From: Flavobacterium ammoniigenes
GTDB taxonomy: Bacteria > Bacteroidota > Bacteroidia > Flavobacteriales > Flavobacteriaceae
Reading direction: 5' to 3'
Length of the DNA: 64,000 nt
Assembly (NCBI RefSeq): GCF_020886055.1
Contig: NZ_AP025184.1
Coordinates: forward strand, 1,550,001-1,614,000
Shown: piece after piece, positions 17,905-27,100 of the stretch
Layout of the letters: each line of letters opens with the position of its first letter
Numbering within the stretch: position 1 is the stretch's first letter
The notes under the pieces: model-generated
What the model saw: only the letters and a program-made list of their open reading frames with translations
Told to the model about the DNA's origin: nothing
The model's database searches: none
Program-made: the position numbers and the translations under genes

Positions 17905-18333
17905 TCATCGTTTTACCAAAATAATGTTAGGAATTTCATGATAGAGTTGCCCTTTGAGAATATCTGATCCCATAGTGTACGTTACATTAGAAACAAATCC
18001 ACTTGGAGTTTTCTTGTAGGTAAGTTCACTTTCGGGTGAGTCAACGCTGTATACTTTGTCAACCACAATATCATGGTACAAACTTTCTTTAATAACAACT
18101 TCTTGATTTAATAAGGTTTTTGCTTGTATAGACACTAACTCTAAGTCGTTTGTATCTTCGGGACACAAACTATGTTCGGCTTTATAATAGCGGTTGCTAT
18201 TAATACACTGAATCCAGCAATCATTGTGTTTGTCCTTAGGAATAAGCACAATGAAATACGCTTCCGATTCTCCTTCTTTTGGGTTGTAATTTTTAAATCG
18301 CACAATTTGCCCAGCTTGGAATAGTGTTTTCAT
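17905..18333 (-). CDS. Hypothetical protein, second gene of WYL-operator unit
   Basis: 142 residues, no signal peptide or membrane segment. The opening (Ala-Gly-Gln-Ile-Val-Arg-Phe-Lys) and the predicted mostly-beta pattern resemble a small SH3-like or KOW-like barrel, though no family was recognised. A C-terminal beta-rich part follows. It starts 5 bp after the stop of the 128-residue gene upstream, so the two are co-transcribed. The unit is preceded by an inverted repeat identical in its arms to one in front of the WYL regulator gene. A function cannot be given. Confidence 0.6.
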   Translation of the reverse strand: MKTLFQAGQIVRFKNYNPKEGESEAYFIVLIPKDKHNDCWIQCINSNRYYKAEHSLCPEDTNDLELVSIQAKTLLNQEVVIKESLYHDIVVDKVYSVDSPESELTYKKTPSGFVSNVTYTMGSDILKGQLYHEIPNIILVKR

Positions 18334-18338
18334 AGTAT

Positions 18339-18725
18339 TTATGATAGTGTTAAATGAATTAAGGTATTGATTTCATATCGTATTTGAATTCCAATTTTCC
18401 AAAGTAATTTAGAATCTTCTTTCAATTTTAACGAAACCGATAGTGCATTCTTTTTTGTAATTCCTCCTGCAGGAAAAGGCAACTTAAATTCTTCGGTAAA
18501 CTGTAATCCTTCGTATGAATTAATGTTTTTAGAAGTGTCAATATACACTGCTAGAACTCGAATGTACTCGGCACCAAGACCTTCTGAATAATCAAAAAGA
18601 AGATTTAATTTATCTTCTAAATTGAAATCACTCGGATTGAAATACCTGCTTTCTTGAAAATTGTTTATTTCGTTTAACCGAATGGTTTCTTCAGCTACTA
18701 AAAAGTTTCGTTTTACTGCTTTCAT
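18339..18725 (-). CDS. Hypothetical protein, first gene of WYL-operator unit
   Basis: 128 residues, soluble, no recognisable domain. The N-terminus is charged and helical; the C-terminal half is rich in alternating hydrophobics and may be beta. It starts 44 bp from the inverted repeat at 18,769-18,787, which suggests repression by the WYL protein encoded at 20,759. The next gene follows after 5 bp. No relative was recognised elsewhere in the window. Confidence 0.6.
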   Translation of the reverse strand: MKAVKRNFLVAEETIRLNEINNFQESRYFNPSDFNLEDKLNLLFDYSEGLGAEYIRVLAVYIDTSKNINSYEGLQFTEEFKLPFPAGGITKKNALSVSLKLKEDSKLLWKIGIQIRYEINTLIHLTLS

Positions 18726-18768
18726 TATTTTTATGAGTTTAAATTATATTACAAATTTCATATCTAAT

Positions 18769-18787
18769 TCCGTATTATATGTACGGA
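18769..18787. promoter_or_regulatory. Probable WYL-regulator operator, distal copy
   Basis: TCCGTA-7 bp-TACGGA, a perfect 6-bp inverted repeat followed by GTTAA on the plus strand. The same 19-bp layout with identical arms and the same GTTAA lies at 20,699-20,717 before the WYL gene. It sits 44 bp upstream of the 128-residue gene, where a repressor would block transcription. Confidence 0.55.
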
Positions 18788-18801
18788 GTTAAATAGAATT
18801 C

Positions 18802-18832
18802 AAAAAAAATGCCTCAGTATGAGTGAGGCATT
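18802..18832 (-). terminator. Intrinsic terminator of the PKD-lipoprotein/CsgG-like operon
   Basis: Stem AATGCCTCA / TGAGGCATT (9 bp) with a 7-nt loop. Read on the minus strand it is followed by a run of eight T. It lies 20 bp after the stop of the CsgG-like gene. Confidence 0.8.
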
Positions 18833-18851
18833 GGAATTCAAGTTATTTGAT

Positions 18852-19490
18852 TTATTGCTTTTGATAAGGGAAGTTACGTCCTACTTTACGCATCATCCTT
18901 TCCATTACTGCATTTGCAGAACTGAATACATCTTCATTCATTTGTTTGTAAAAACGCCATAGCAAATCGCCATCTTTACCATTGTAAATCGCCATAGTCA
19001 ATTCTCCAGTGGCTACTTTTCCAACTCCAAATAATATTGTAGTTACTATTGCTCCGCCTTCACTTCCTGTTTTTTCATAGGAATAACTACATTTGATTAC
19101 TGCATCAACACCTAACATTTTTGCTAATTGATCTGCAGTAAACTCATCTAAATTTTCAAATGCTTTATTTTGTCTTAGTAGTGTATTTGTCTTTTCTATG
19201 TCTTGAACAGAGACTAAATAATCATCTACTCTTCTTAAAAGATAAGTATACATACCGGATTGTAAATTAAATCCTAATTGGACTGCTTCATCTTTGATAG
19301 TTTGCGAGTTGTAATTTTTAGGCATTCTTTTATAAGAAATATTGGCTTTAAAGGGTAAGATAGCAACCGTTTTATGATTGAATATTTCAGTTGCTAAATT
19401 AGGTGAGCTGAATACTTGTTTAGCGCTCTCTTGAGCATTTCCAGTAATTGTAGTGAGTAATGCTAAAATAAAAGTGATTGAATATTTCAT
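18852..19490 (-). CDS. Secreted CsgG-like protein
   Basis: 212 residues from the ATG at 19,490, chosen because a typical signal peptide starts there. A longer in-frame start at 19,517 would overlap the previous gene and add a charged tail. The mature protein opens with an Ile-Leu-Pro-Phe strand followed by a region where a lipoprotein-age or copper-type CsgG relative puts a nucleotide-free Rossmann-like fold. Later a Leu-Gly-Val-Asp-Ala-Val-Ile stretch and a Gly-Asp-Leu-Leu-Trp-Arg-Phe motif resemble the CsgG/DUF799 families. No lipobox Cys is present, so it is probably periplasmic. It is translationally close to the PKD lipoprotein gene (17 bp), so the two may work together at the outer membrane. 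Confidence 0.6.
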   Translation of the reverse strand: MKYSITFILALLTTITGNAQESAKQVFSSPNLATEIFNHKTVAILPFKANISYKRMPKNYNSQTIKDEAVQLGFNLQSGMYTYLLRRVDDYLVSVQDIEKTNTLLRQNKAFENLDEFTADQLAKMLGVDAVIKCSYSYEKTGSEGGAIVTTILFGVGKVATGELTMAIYNGKDGDLLWRFYKQMNEDVFSSANAVMERMMRKVGRNFPYQKQ

Positions 19491-19507
19491 TTTTTTAAAT
19501 TTTAATT

Positions 19508-20251
19508 TTATTCCCAAGTCATGTGCATAGTTACTAAAGTCCCGTTAACTGATTCTGTTACAAATGGTGGGTACTTATTAGTTCCAGTTGTATAATTTAT
19601 AATCTTAAAAGGAACTTCTCCAATTTTATCATCCGGATTTAAACCAGTTGAATTACTGTCTGAATCATCATCCCAAACTTGTACTTTTAAGATCGTATTT
19701 GTCAGATTAGTAGTGGTTAAAGGAGTTGTAAATGTTACTGTAAATGGAATAGCTATAGAAGGAATAAAATTCCAAATAGTATTTGACTTAAGACTAGATA
19801 CTCCAGTTTCATCAAAAAGCTGAACGTAAATATCTGGCTTGTCAGTAGCTGAGTCCCAGTTTAATATTCCATTAGTTGGTGGAATTGCAACCACCTCTAT
19901 TTTTGTTATTTTTACTGTTGATAAAGCTTTTAAAACTGTAATTGATTTTGTAATTGAATTACTACTCTTAGCACTATTAACTGTTAATTTAACATTGTAA
20001 TTTCCACCACTGGTATAGGTGTGTTTTGGATTTTTTTCAGAAGATACAGTTCCATCACCGAATTCCCAAAAATAGGTTATGGCCTCAGGAGATGTACTGT
20101 TAAAACTTACTAAAGCGGGCGCAGGCAAATTGGTGCCAGTAAACGAAAAATCTACCGAAGGTTTAGTTATTTCAAGAATATCTTCTTTTGAACAACTTAC
20201 TGCTAAACTAGCTGCAAATAAAATAGTAATTGATTTTAAACTGAATTTCAT
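19508..20251 (-). CDS. PKD-domain lipoprotein
   Basis: 247 residues. A signal peptide ends in the lipobox Leu-Ala-Val-Ser-Cys (C20), so the protein is lipid-anchored. A PKD domain at about 33-108 has the typical Trp-Glu-Phe-Gly-Asp-Gly-Thr and His-Thr-Tyr motifs. The C-terminal ~130 residues form a beta-sandwich with Asp-rich loops (Trp-Asp-Asp-Asp-Ser-Asp) that looks like a C2-type calcium-binding fold. It is first in a two-gene unit with the CsgG-like gene. PKD domains usually mediate binding at the cell surface; the ligand is unknown. Confidence 0.8.
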   Translation of the reverse strand: MKFSLKSITILFAASLAVSCSKEDILEITKPSVDFSFTGTNLPAPALVSFNSTSPEAITYFWEFGDGTVSSEKNPKHTYTSGGNYNVKLTVNSAKSSNSITKSITVLKALSTVKITKIEVVAIPPTNGILNWDSATDKPDIYVQLFDETGVSSLKSNTIWNFIPSIAIPFTVTFTTPLTTTNLTNTILKVQVWDDDSDSNSTGLNPDDKIGEVPFKIINYTTGTNKYPPFVTESVNGTLVTMHMTWE

Positions 20252-20328
20252 AAAATTAATATTTTGGGGTTGTCTTACTCTATTCGCTTTTCAGTTACGC
20301 GCCGTTTGAATGGTTGCTGGTCTCCATT

Positions 20329-20553
20329 TTATTTTTCTACTGCGTTAAAATTAAATTCACATTCTTCTTCATATACATAACTCAATCGTTGAAAATCATA
20401 GACGATTGGTGCTTTCATTTCTTTTTTCATAAAAGCGATATAATTATAGACTGTTCGTATGGATATGTCGAGCTTGGAGGCCAACTCTTTTGGGCTTCCT
20501 GTTTGCTCTGCGGCAATGAGCTCATTTAACCGTATGATAATTCTTATATCCAA
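20329..20553 (-). CDS. Small HTH protein (HTH_11-type)
   Basis: 74 residues starting with TTG at 20,553, since no ATG is in frame nearby. Residues 8-45 form a winged-helix start (a Ser-Pro-Lys-Glu-Leu-Ala-Ser-Lys-Leu helix, then Ser-Ile-Arg-Thr-Val-Tyr-Asn-Tyr-Ile as recognition helix), as in DeoR-like HTH_11 domains, with no further domain. Such short HTH proteins are frequent in Bacteroidetes accessory regions. It is divergent from the WYL gene and may share the regulatory region between them, 146 bp from the inverted repeat. Confidence 0.6.
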   Translation of the reverse strand: MDIRIIIRLNELIAAEQTGSPKELASKLDISIRTVYNYIAFMKKEMKAPIVYDFQRLSYVYEEECEFNFNAVEK

Positions 20554-20698
20554 ATTAGTGCAATTTTAAAACTTAGTACTGCAATTGGATTGCAGTTGGT
20601 ATTTTTTTGTCAACATTATCTATTTTAAGTGGTCTAAATCTTTTCAGTTGTGTTTAATTTTAATTCGATTTTTATTTTGGTCAAAATTCTGCACTGTT

Positions 20699-20717
20699 TC
20701 CGTATAGTTTGTACGGA
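20699..20717. promoter_or_regulatory. Probable WYL-regulator operator, autoregulatory copy
   Basis: TCCGTA-7 bp-TACGGA followed by GTTAA, ending 41 bp before the WYL ATG. A TTTTGG about 22 bp upstream and a TATAGTTTG inside the repeat could be the promoter, so binding would block it. Compare the copy at 18,769-18,787. Confidence 0.55.
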
Positions 20718-20758
20718 GTTAATTTATTTTACTACATTTATTTAAAATTATAATTGAT

Positions 20759-21742
20759 ATGGGTATTTCTAGGTCGGCTTACCGAAGGTATAAAGTGATA
20801 GACTCTTTATTGCGCAATACTATGCGTCCCTATCCTACTTTAGTAGATATTCAGGAAGCATGTGAAAATAAGTTGGATATTTCACCTTCTTTGGATACGC
20901 TTGAGAAAGATATTCGTAATATGAAATTACCTGAACCGGATGGTTTTGATGCTCCCATTTACTATTGCCGATTAAACAAAGGGTATCAATATACCAATCC
21001 TAATTTTTCAATTAATTCAATAGGTCTAACTGATACGGATATTAATAGTATTAAAGAGGCAATGGAGTTGTTACAGAATATTAGCGGGGAGAGGGTAGGT
21101 GAACGCTTTAGTTATGCTATTGATAAGATTCTAACCAGTTTTAAAGAAACATTTCCAGATGGAAATAGTAAACGTAAAATTATCCAAACGGATTATGTTC
21201 CAGGGGCAAGAGGATTTGAAAATTTTGATTTGTTATTCAGAGCTTGTAAAAACAAATACTCAATTTCATTTGTACATTATTCGTATAACAAAAGAGAGTT
21301 CAAGTCGGTTATTGTTCATCCAGTGATGCTCAAGGAATTTGAAAATAAGTGGTATTTAGTAGGCTATTCTGAAAGTCATGATGCTCTTAGAACTTTTGGA
21401 TTTGATCGAATTTACCAACCTTTATTTTTGAAGAGAAAATTTATTGATAGAGATGCTGTTGAGGTGGAGAGTTATTGTAAAGATATTTACGGAGTTTATC
21501 CCATTGAAAACCAACCCACACAAACTATAACTTTTTTGACTTCCTACAAAATAACCAATTACTTTGACGCCTATCCAATTCACTCAAGTCAGAAGGGTGA
21601 AAAAAATGAATCGGGCTCTAGTTTTTTTACCCTTGAAGTAGTTCCAAGTGTAGAACTAATTCGTTTATTTCGATCGTATGGTAAAAACTTAGAAGTTATT
21701 AATCCGCAATGGTTAAGAGACCAGACAAAAACATTACTATAG
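20759..21742 (+). CDS. WYL-domain transcriptional regulator (CapW/BrxR-like layout)
   Basis: 327 residues. An N-terminal winged helix (about 5-60; an Asp-Ile-Arg-Asn-Met recognition end) is followed by a linker and the WYL domain (about 150-230; Lys-Tyr-Ser-Ile-Ser-Phe, then Trp-Tyr-Leu-Val-Gly-Tyr near 199, and an Arg-Thr-Phe-Gly-Phe-Asp-Arg end), then a WCX-type C-terminus. WYL proteins bind a nucleic-acid ligand or nucleotide and repress defence genes (BrxR and CapW are studied examples). A near-perfect 19-bp inverted repeat sits before its own gene and before a two-gene unit at 18.7 kb. The next gene starts one base after its stop. Confidence 0.88.
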   Translation: MGISRSAYRRYKVIDSLLRNTMRPYPTLVDIQEACENKLDISPSLDTLEKDIRNMKLPEPDGFDAPIYYCRLNKGYQYTNPNFSINSIGLTDTDINSIKEAMELLQNISGERVGERFSYAIDKILTSFKETFPDGNSKRKIIQTDYVPGARGFENFDLLFRACKNKYSISFVHYSYNKREFKSVIVHPVMLKEFENKWYLVGYSESHDALRTFGFDRIYQPLFLKRKFIDRDAVEVESYCKDIYGVYPIENQPTQTITFLTSYKITNYFDAYPIHSSQKGEKNESGSSFFTLEVVPSVELIRLFRSYGKNLEVINPQWLRDQTKTLL

Positions 21743-21743
21743 C

Positions 21744-22163
21744 ATGAAAAAAGATACTAAAAACAGAGTATTTCATCTCAATCAATTTGGACATGGAGAT
21801 GCAAATCCAATATTACTTAGAGTTAGTTTGTTTGCGGAGTTCACCAAAATTGATTTTGGGTATACAACAACAGATATATACGATAATGGAGGATGGATTA
21901 GAATGGCACCGGATACATTTATAGAAGTAATTGAAACAGGTAAAAGATACACATTACAATTAGCAGAAAATATCCCTATTGCACCTGTCCATCATTATTT
22001 TGAATCTCAAAAAGATTGGCGGTATTTTTCCTTGTATTTTTCTCCATTACCAATACAAGATTGTACGATTAACATTATTGAAGTCGAAAACGGAACTCTT
22101 ATTGATTTTAACTATTATGGAGTTGAGTTGCGAATGAAAGAGGGGATGGAAATTTTGGAATAA
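21744..22163 (+). CDS. Hypothetical protein coupled to the WYL regulator
   Basis: 139 residues, soluble, rich in aromatic residues and predicted beta. No motif recognised. The ATG is one base after the stop of the WYL gene, so they are co-expressed, and the unit ends in the terminator at 22,170-22,187. It may be a partner, sensor or target of the regulator, though that is inference from position only. Confidence 0.65.
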   Translation: MKKDTKNRVFHLNQFGHGDANPILLRVSLFAEFTKIDFGYTTTDIYDNGGWIRMAPDTFIEVIETGKRYTLQLAENIPIAPVHHYFESQKDWRYFSLYFSPLPIQDCTINIIEVENGTLIDFNYYGVELRMKEGMEILE

Positions 22164-22195
22164 AAAAAACCGAAACGAAAGTTTCGGGTTTTCTG
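22164..22195 (+). terminator. Intrinsic terminator after the WYL unit
   Basis: Stem CCGAAAC / GTTTCGG with GAAA tetraloop (22,170-22,187), flanked by A8 and TTTT so it can end transcripts from both sides. It ends just before the short tRNA-like repeat at 22,198. Confidence 0.85.
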
Positions 22196-22197
22196 TT

Positions 22198-22212
22198 GCG
22201 GAGAAAGAGGAT
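22198..22212. repeat. Candidate distal attachment site: partial copy of tRNA-Ser 3' end
   Basis: GCGGAGAAAGAGG is shared exactly and in the same orientation with 43,394-43,406, the 3' end of the tRNA-Ser gene. Allowing one missing G, the match continues two bases (15 of 16). It overlaps a perfect 16-bp palindrome (22,204-22,219). Shorter than many tRNA att repeats, so tentative. Confidence 0.5.
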
Positions 22213-22437
22213 CCTCTTTAAATCGCATCAAGCCAATATTTTCAGTACTTTACAGAGCTACATTTTACAAGGATACTCACTGGGGTACCACTGGTTAGAA
22301 ACTCTCATTATGTATATTCATACAAATATAGAATTTGACTCTTGATTTTAAGTAAAAAAACTCTATAATTAAAATTTTAATTTAAGTAACATATTAGATA
22401 TTTATTGTGTTTTGAAAATGAATTTAGCGCAGTTATA

Positions 22438-23874
22438 CTAAATTAATGTTCTCCCTTGGTTGACTAATCTAATATGTTTATATAAAACCAACAAATAAAA
22501 ACAATCCATCAATATTTCTACATCATTAACTGCATTATGAGTTTTTATTGGTAGTGGCTCCTTAAAAAGCAATTCATAAGCATCAATTAAATTTAAATAT
22601 TTACCACCATAAATAGAGTTTATTTTTTTCATTAAACAAAAAATTTGCAACCCACCTTGTCGAAGGTAGTTGTCTATGTAAGGTTTTGATTTTTTTAATC
22701 TTAAATATTCGCTATCTAATATAGACATATCAAATTCAGTATTATAAGAAATAATATGAGTTTGTCTTTCATTAATAAATCTAAATCCCATTAAAACATC
22801 TTCTATCCCAATACCGTTTTCTGATAAATAAGAATCGCTCAACCCAGTTAAATTTTGTATTTCATTTGAGACTGTAAAATCATCAGGTCTAATATAGTGA
22901 TTTGCGATAATTGAAACCGAACGCCTTTCATGATTTATAGTTTCTACTTTTTGTTCAGTATAAGCTATTTGTATAACTCTAGGATATAAATCATAGTTTG
23001 TGGGGTTATTTATAAGTCCTGTCGTTTCGATGTCTAAAAATAAAGGACTAAATCGTATATCATTATTACTTGAATATATTAAATCACTATTATTCTCGGC
23101 TTGAATTATATTTTCATTAAAACTTGATAATTTAAACACTTGTAATCCATCAGGGAATCCTCTTTTGGACAAATCATCTGAACCATAAGTCACTTTAAAA
23201 TAAAAGTTATTAATAATTGCCTTGTTTCCATCATTTAAATTAAAATTTTCAGAATAAGAACCACAATATTTTGCCAAAAAAAACAAAGTTGAATCTGCAT
23301 CAATTCGTTTAGGCTCGTTAACTGGAAATTGATTATCACAAAATAAAAATTTGTACTCGATACCGTTTAAAATAGTTGGAGGGAGAACAACATGATGTGC
23401 CCATCTTAATTCAATCCTTTTAAATTTATTTTTATAAGTTTCGTTAGGTAATAAAGCCAATACCCCTTCATGTAAATCTTCAGCAGAAGCAAATTCAATA
23501 TCACCAGAATATACATGTATATGAAATCCATTAGGTGTTTTCACTACCCACTCATAGTCTTCTGGAAGGAACAATTGTCTTAGTATATCTTTTATAAGAT
23601 CTATACTTGAACAGTTATCAATATCAATGCACCTATGATGTTTCCCATAACTTCGGGTATTTCCTAAAACAGCACCTATACCACTTGAATATTCCCAAGG
23701 TAGACTAGTAATATCTTTTAATTCAGGTCTTCTTATTTGCCACCTTCTCCAAGGATGACAGGGTGCTTTTTCAGGATTATTTTCCTTTATGTTATATTCA
23801 GTTTTTAAATATGATATACAAGTAGGTATAAATCCTAAATTATAATATTCTTGTGCTATTTTCGATAAATTCAT
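22438..23874 (-). CDS. PrimPol (AEP) fused to DnaQ-like DEDDh 3'-5' exonuclease
   Basis: 478 residues. The N-terminal ~230 residues match bifunctional primase/polymerases of the AEP superfamily: a Gly-x-Gly-Ala-Val-Leu-Gly stretch (65-71), metal-binding D84-x-D86, a GFHIH motif at 116-120, and an Arg-Trp-Ala-His-His strand near 158-161 ending in Pro-Pro. A linker of about 40 residues follows. The C-terminal part (275-478) is a DnaQ-type exonuclease with all five residues of DEDDh: D281, E283, D382, H446, D451. One chain thus has primer synthesis and proofreading-like activities, which I do not know as a common pairing. No helicase domain is present. It is last in a leftward gene run of the island. 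Confidence 0.8.
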   Translation of the reverse strand: MNLSKIAQEYYNLGFIPTCISYLKTEYNIKENNPEKAPCHPWRRWQIRRPELKDITSLPWEYSSGIGAVLGNTRSYGKHHRCIDIDNCSSIDLIKDILRQLFLPEDYEWVVKTPNGFHIHVYSGDIEFASAEDLHEGVLALLPNETYKNKFKRIELRWAHHVVLPPTILNGIEYKFLFCDNQFPVNEPKRIDADSTLFFLAKYCGSYSENFNLNDGNKAIINNFYFKVTYGSDDLSKRGFPDGLQVFKLSSFNENIIQAENNSDLIYSSNNDIRFSPLFLDIETTGLINNPTNYDLYPRVIQIAYTEQKVETINHERRSVSIIANHYIRPDDFTVSNEIQNLTGLSDSYLSENGIGIEDVLMGFRFINERQTHIISYNTEFDMSILDSEYLRLKKSKPYIDNYLRQGGLQIFCLMKKINSIYGGKYLNLIDAYELLFKEPLPIKTHNAVNDVEILMDCFYLLVLYKHIRLVNQGRTLI

Positions 23875-24131
23875 AGAGATTTTATTTCAATAATTAAATT
23901 TTAAATGTATATTTTTTTTATTTAAAGAAACTTAAAAATGGTTACTTTAAACTAACAATAATATCATCGAACTCTACATGTCTATTAATAATATTTATGA
24001 TATTTCTTACTAAGAATGATTATACAATTTACTAAAGTAAATTGTATATATGATAATTTAACTTTCATTATTTTAATTTAATAAATTCAAACGATTTAAC
24101 AACAAATGATTCTTTAACATATTGTATTTTT

Positions 24132-27100
24132 TCATCTATCTCCTGTACCAATTATTATATCTCTAATTATTACAACCCCATCATTACTTAGTGACATTAT
24201 TCTACTTTCATCTTCGGAAAAAGCAACAAAATTTAATTTTTTACTAATATCTTCTTTAATCTTGTCTCCATGCCCTGTAAAAGAATTTATAATCTCCCCA
24301 GATGCTGTTGTTGCAATATGAACAGCACTAGATTCTTGATGACCATAACCACCCAAAGTTAAAGGCTCATAACCTTGTTCAGATAATGCCAAAAAATTAC
24401 CAGTAGGACTAAAACATAAAAAATTTTTATTATTTATAACTCTCCATTTTTTATAAGTATTATATAAATTGTTGCTAGAATTGTATATGTTTTTTTTCAA
24501 CTCTACATCATTGGTGACTTCTGAGAAAAAATCATCATCCATTTTAATTATAAATGTATCTGGAATACTATCATAAGTAGCAAAATAACCTGTCTTGGAA
24601 AATCCACAAACCCAAGCAGCTTTTCTTGGTAATCTACTAATTGTGCTGTCCAGAATTTCTAACTTTTGATTTGATTCATCTAATGATATAGAAAAAATCA
24701 TTATAAGACTGTTATTTATGCTCCCAAATACTGGTTTCCCAACTATTCCTAAATACTTATTATCATAGCTATACGCTGCATAATTATAAAAATGAGTGTC
24801 TGTAGGAATGCTTATATATTTCTTAATGTTTGTTCCAGCTATTCCAATTTCAATATACTTATCTAATTGAATTATATGTTGTGAGTTAATATTTTTATAA
24901 TCATTTATTCCTAATTTTTCAAATTCTTCTTTAAAAGAGTTATATGTTAGAAGTTTGTTTTTTTCTACAATTAATTTTGCTTGCTCTTTTTCATTTTCAG
25001 AATGTAGAATTGAGTTTGTAATATCTAATTCCTGTTTCAATTTATTTACTTCATCAATCAGTAATATTTGACCATTAATTTTATGGAAATATCTTTCAAG
25101 ATAAGATACTTGTGCATAAAGTTTTCCATCAGGACTCATGAATTTGTAGTAATGGTAGTTTGGAGGCGTAATATCTTGAAATGTTTTAGGGTCTATAATC
25201 TTAACTGCTCTTGTATTATCTTGCCTAACTACAAAATTACCATCATTATTAAAGGCTAAAAAAACTCCTGAAAAAAAGTTGATAATTTCATTTTTTTCTA
25301 TGTCATAATAAGCATATTTATTACTTTCATCTTTAAGTACTAAAAACTGTCCGTCAGGTGATAGGTAAGATTCACTATACTTTTTATCATCAATTTTAAC
25401 TTCAGACAAATCATATTTACCTGATTGAGAATTGAATTTTGAAATGTAAAATGTATTTGTTCTATGAGAAAATATTTTATTTAATTCTTTTGAATATGAT
25501 TCAATTTTTCCCACAAATGCATCTTTAACATGAAGAGTTTTAGGATTAAAAACTATTTGATTTTGCGATAAAGCATAATTTGAAAAAAACTTAAATTCTA
25601 ACGTATCTTTAAAAACAGATTGTTTTAAATTATTTTCATTTATAAATCCATTTGCGCAATTTTTTAAATCAAAGGCGTTTATATACTTAGTTTTGGAAAT
25701 GTCTTTTTGTTTTTCACGATACCATATTATTTGATGTTCTTTATAATGCTCAAAATTTAGAATTTCTATTTGATCTAATATAGGTTTTTTAAAATTATTA
25801 AACTGGAAAAGAGAATACTTTTCTTTAGATTTTATTATAAAGTATCCAATTTCATTAATCGAAAAAATTTCAATTGAATCATCATTATCAATTATAATAC
25901 TATTATTTCCAAAAAATAAAATTTTAGTATTTTGACAATTTATTAACAGCATAGAATTCATATATTCAAGAACATTCAAGCTTTGTTTTTTGTCAATTAA
26001 TTTTATTGATTTCTCAGAATCATAAAAAGAAAGAGATATTTCTGTATTTTCAATTATATATGGTTTACCACTCCAGTTAGTAATATACTTATTGAACTTT
26101 ACACCATTAAAGTCTCTTTTTATTTTTTTTTGGATAACAAATAGGCCACCATTAGTCGGATAGATTCTTTGTGTTTTTATTGTTTCAGATATTCTTTTAT
26201 TTTGTGGAAGTGCGTGATAATAATAAGTATTGGCATCAGGGAGTAATGAAACAATTTCATTTTTAATTTCCTCTATTTTTCTATTCAAGTCAATTAGTTC
26301 AATATTACCAATCATTTCATTGCCTAAATGAATTATTTTTTCATTTTGTAAATTAACTTCAAAATCAAGGCTTACCGACTCAGTATAACTTGTAAGTAAT
26401 CTAGAACAATTTAAGATACCGTTTTCAATTGTGAATACATTACCTAACTTGTCTATTGCATTATTTGACTTTTTAGTAACTTCAATTGAATTATGAAGAT
26501 TAATTAGATTTGTATATTTAATTACTTCATTATAATTAATAATAATATTTTGGTCAATACCGTCTAAATAATAGTTATTGAAATTTTCAAATAATTTTAG
26601 TTCTTTAAAGCATTCATTGCTTTGATGAACTAATTCAAAACATTGAATTCTGTTTAATTTTAAATTATAAAGCCAAACTTTATTATTTTCAGGTAGTATT
26701 TTTATTTCTTGATATTCATTTAGTAATTCTCCAACTAATGAAAAAGTTTCTGTATTGTATATTCCGAGATTAATTATCCCATCCGTAGAATTCCCAACTT
26801 TAGTTACAAATAGAAAATTTGTATTGTTTATTTTGTAAATTATTGTTGGGCTGTAATGATTTTCAGTAAGTAATAAATTCTTTTTCTCATCATAAAGTAA
26901 TAATCTGTCTTTCATTAGAAAGAAAGAATAATCTGTATCTTCAAAAACAAATGCTTTCTTAAATTCACTTGAACCTAATCTAAAGGCTTCTCTTATCTCT
27001 ATTTCTTGCTCAAATAATATATTATTGTAAATACATCTTGCAGTAAGTTTACCTGTTGCATTTACATGTGTTAGTAAAGTAGGGTATTTCGAATTAACTT

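Noticed and set aside
1-22197. Insertion sequences or transposases in the left region
   Set aside because: No transposase-like protein or terminal inverted repeats seen.
22211-22437. Gene or small RNA just right of the left boundary
   Set aside because: One short frame without start context; no RNA fold recognised.
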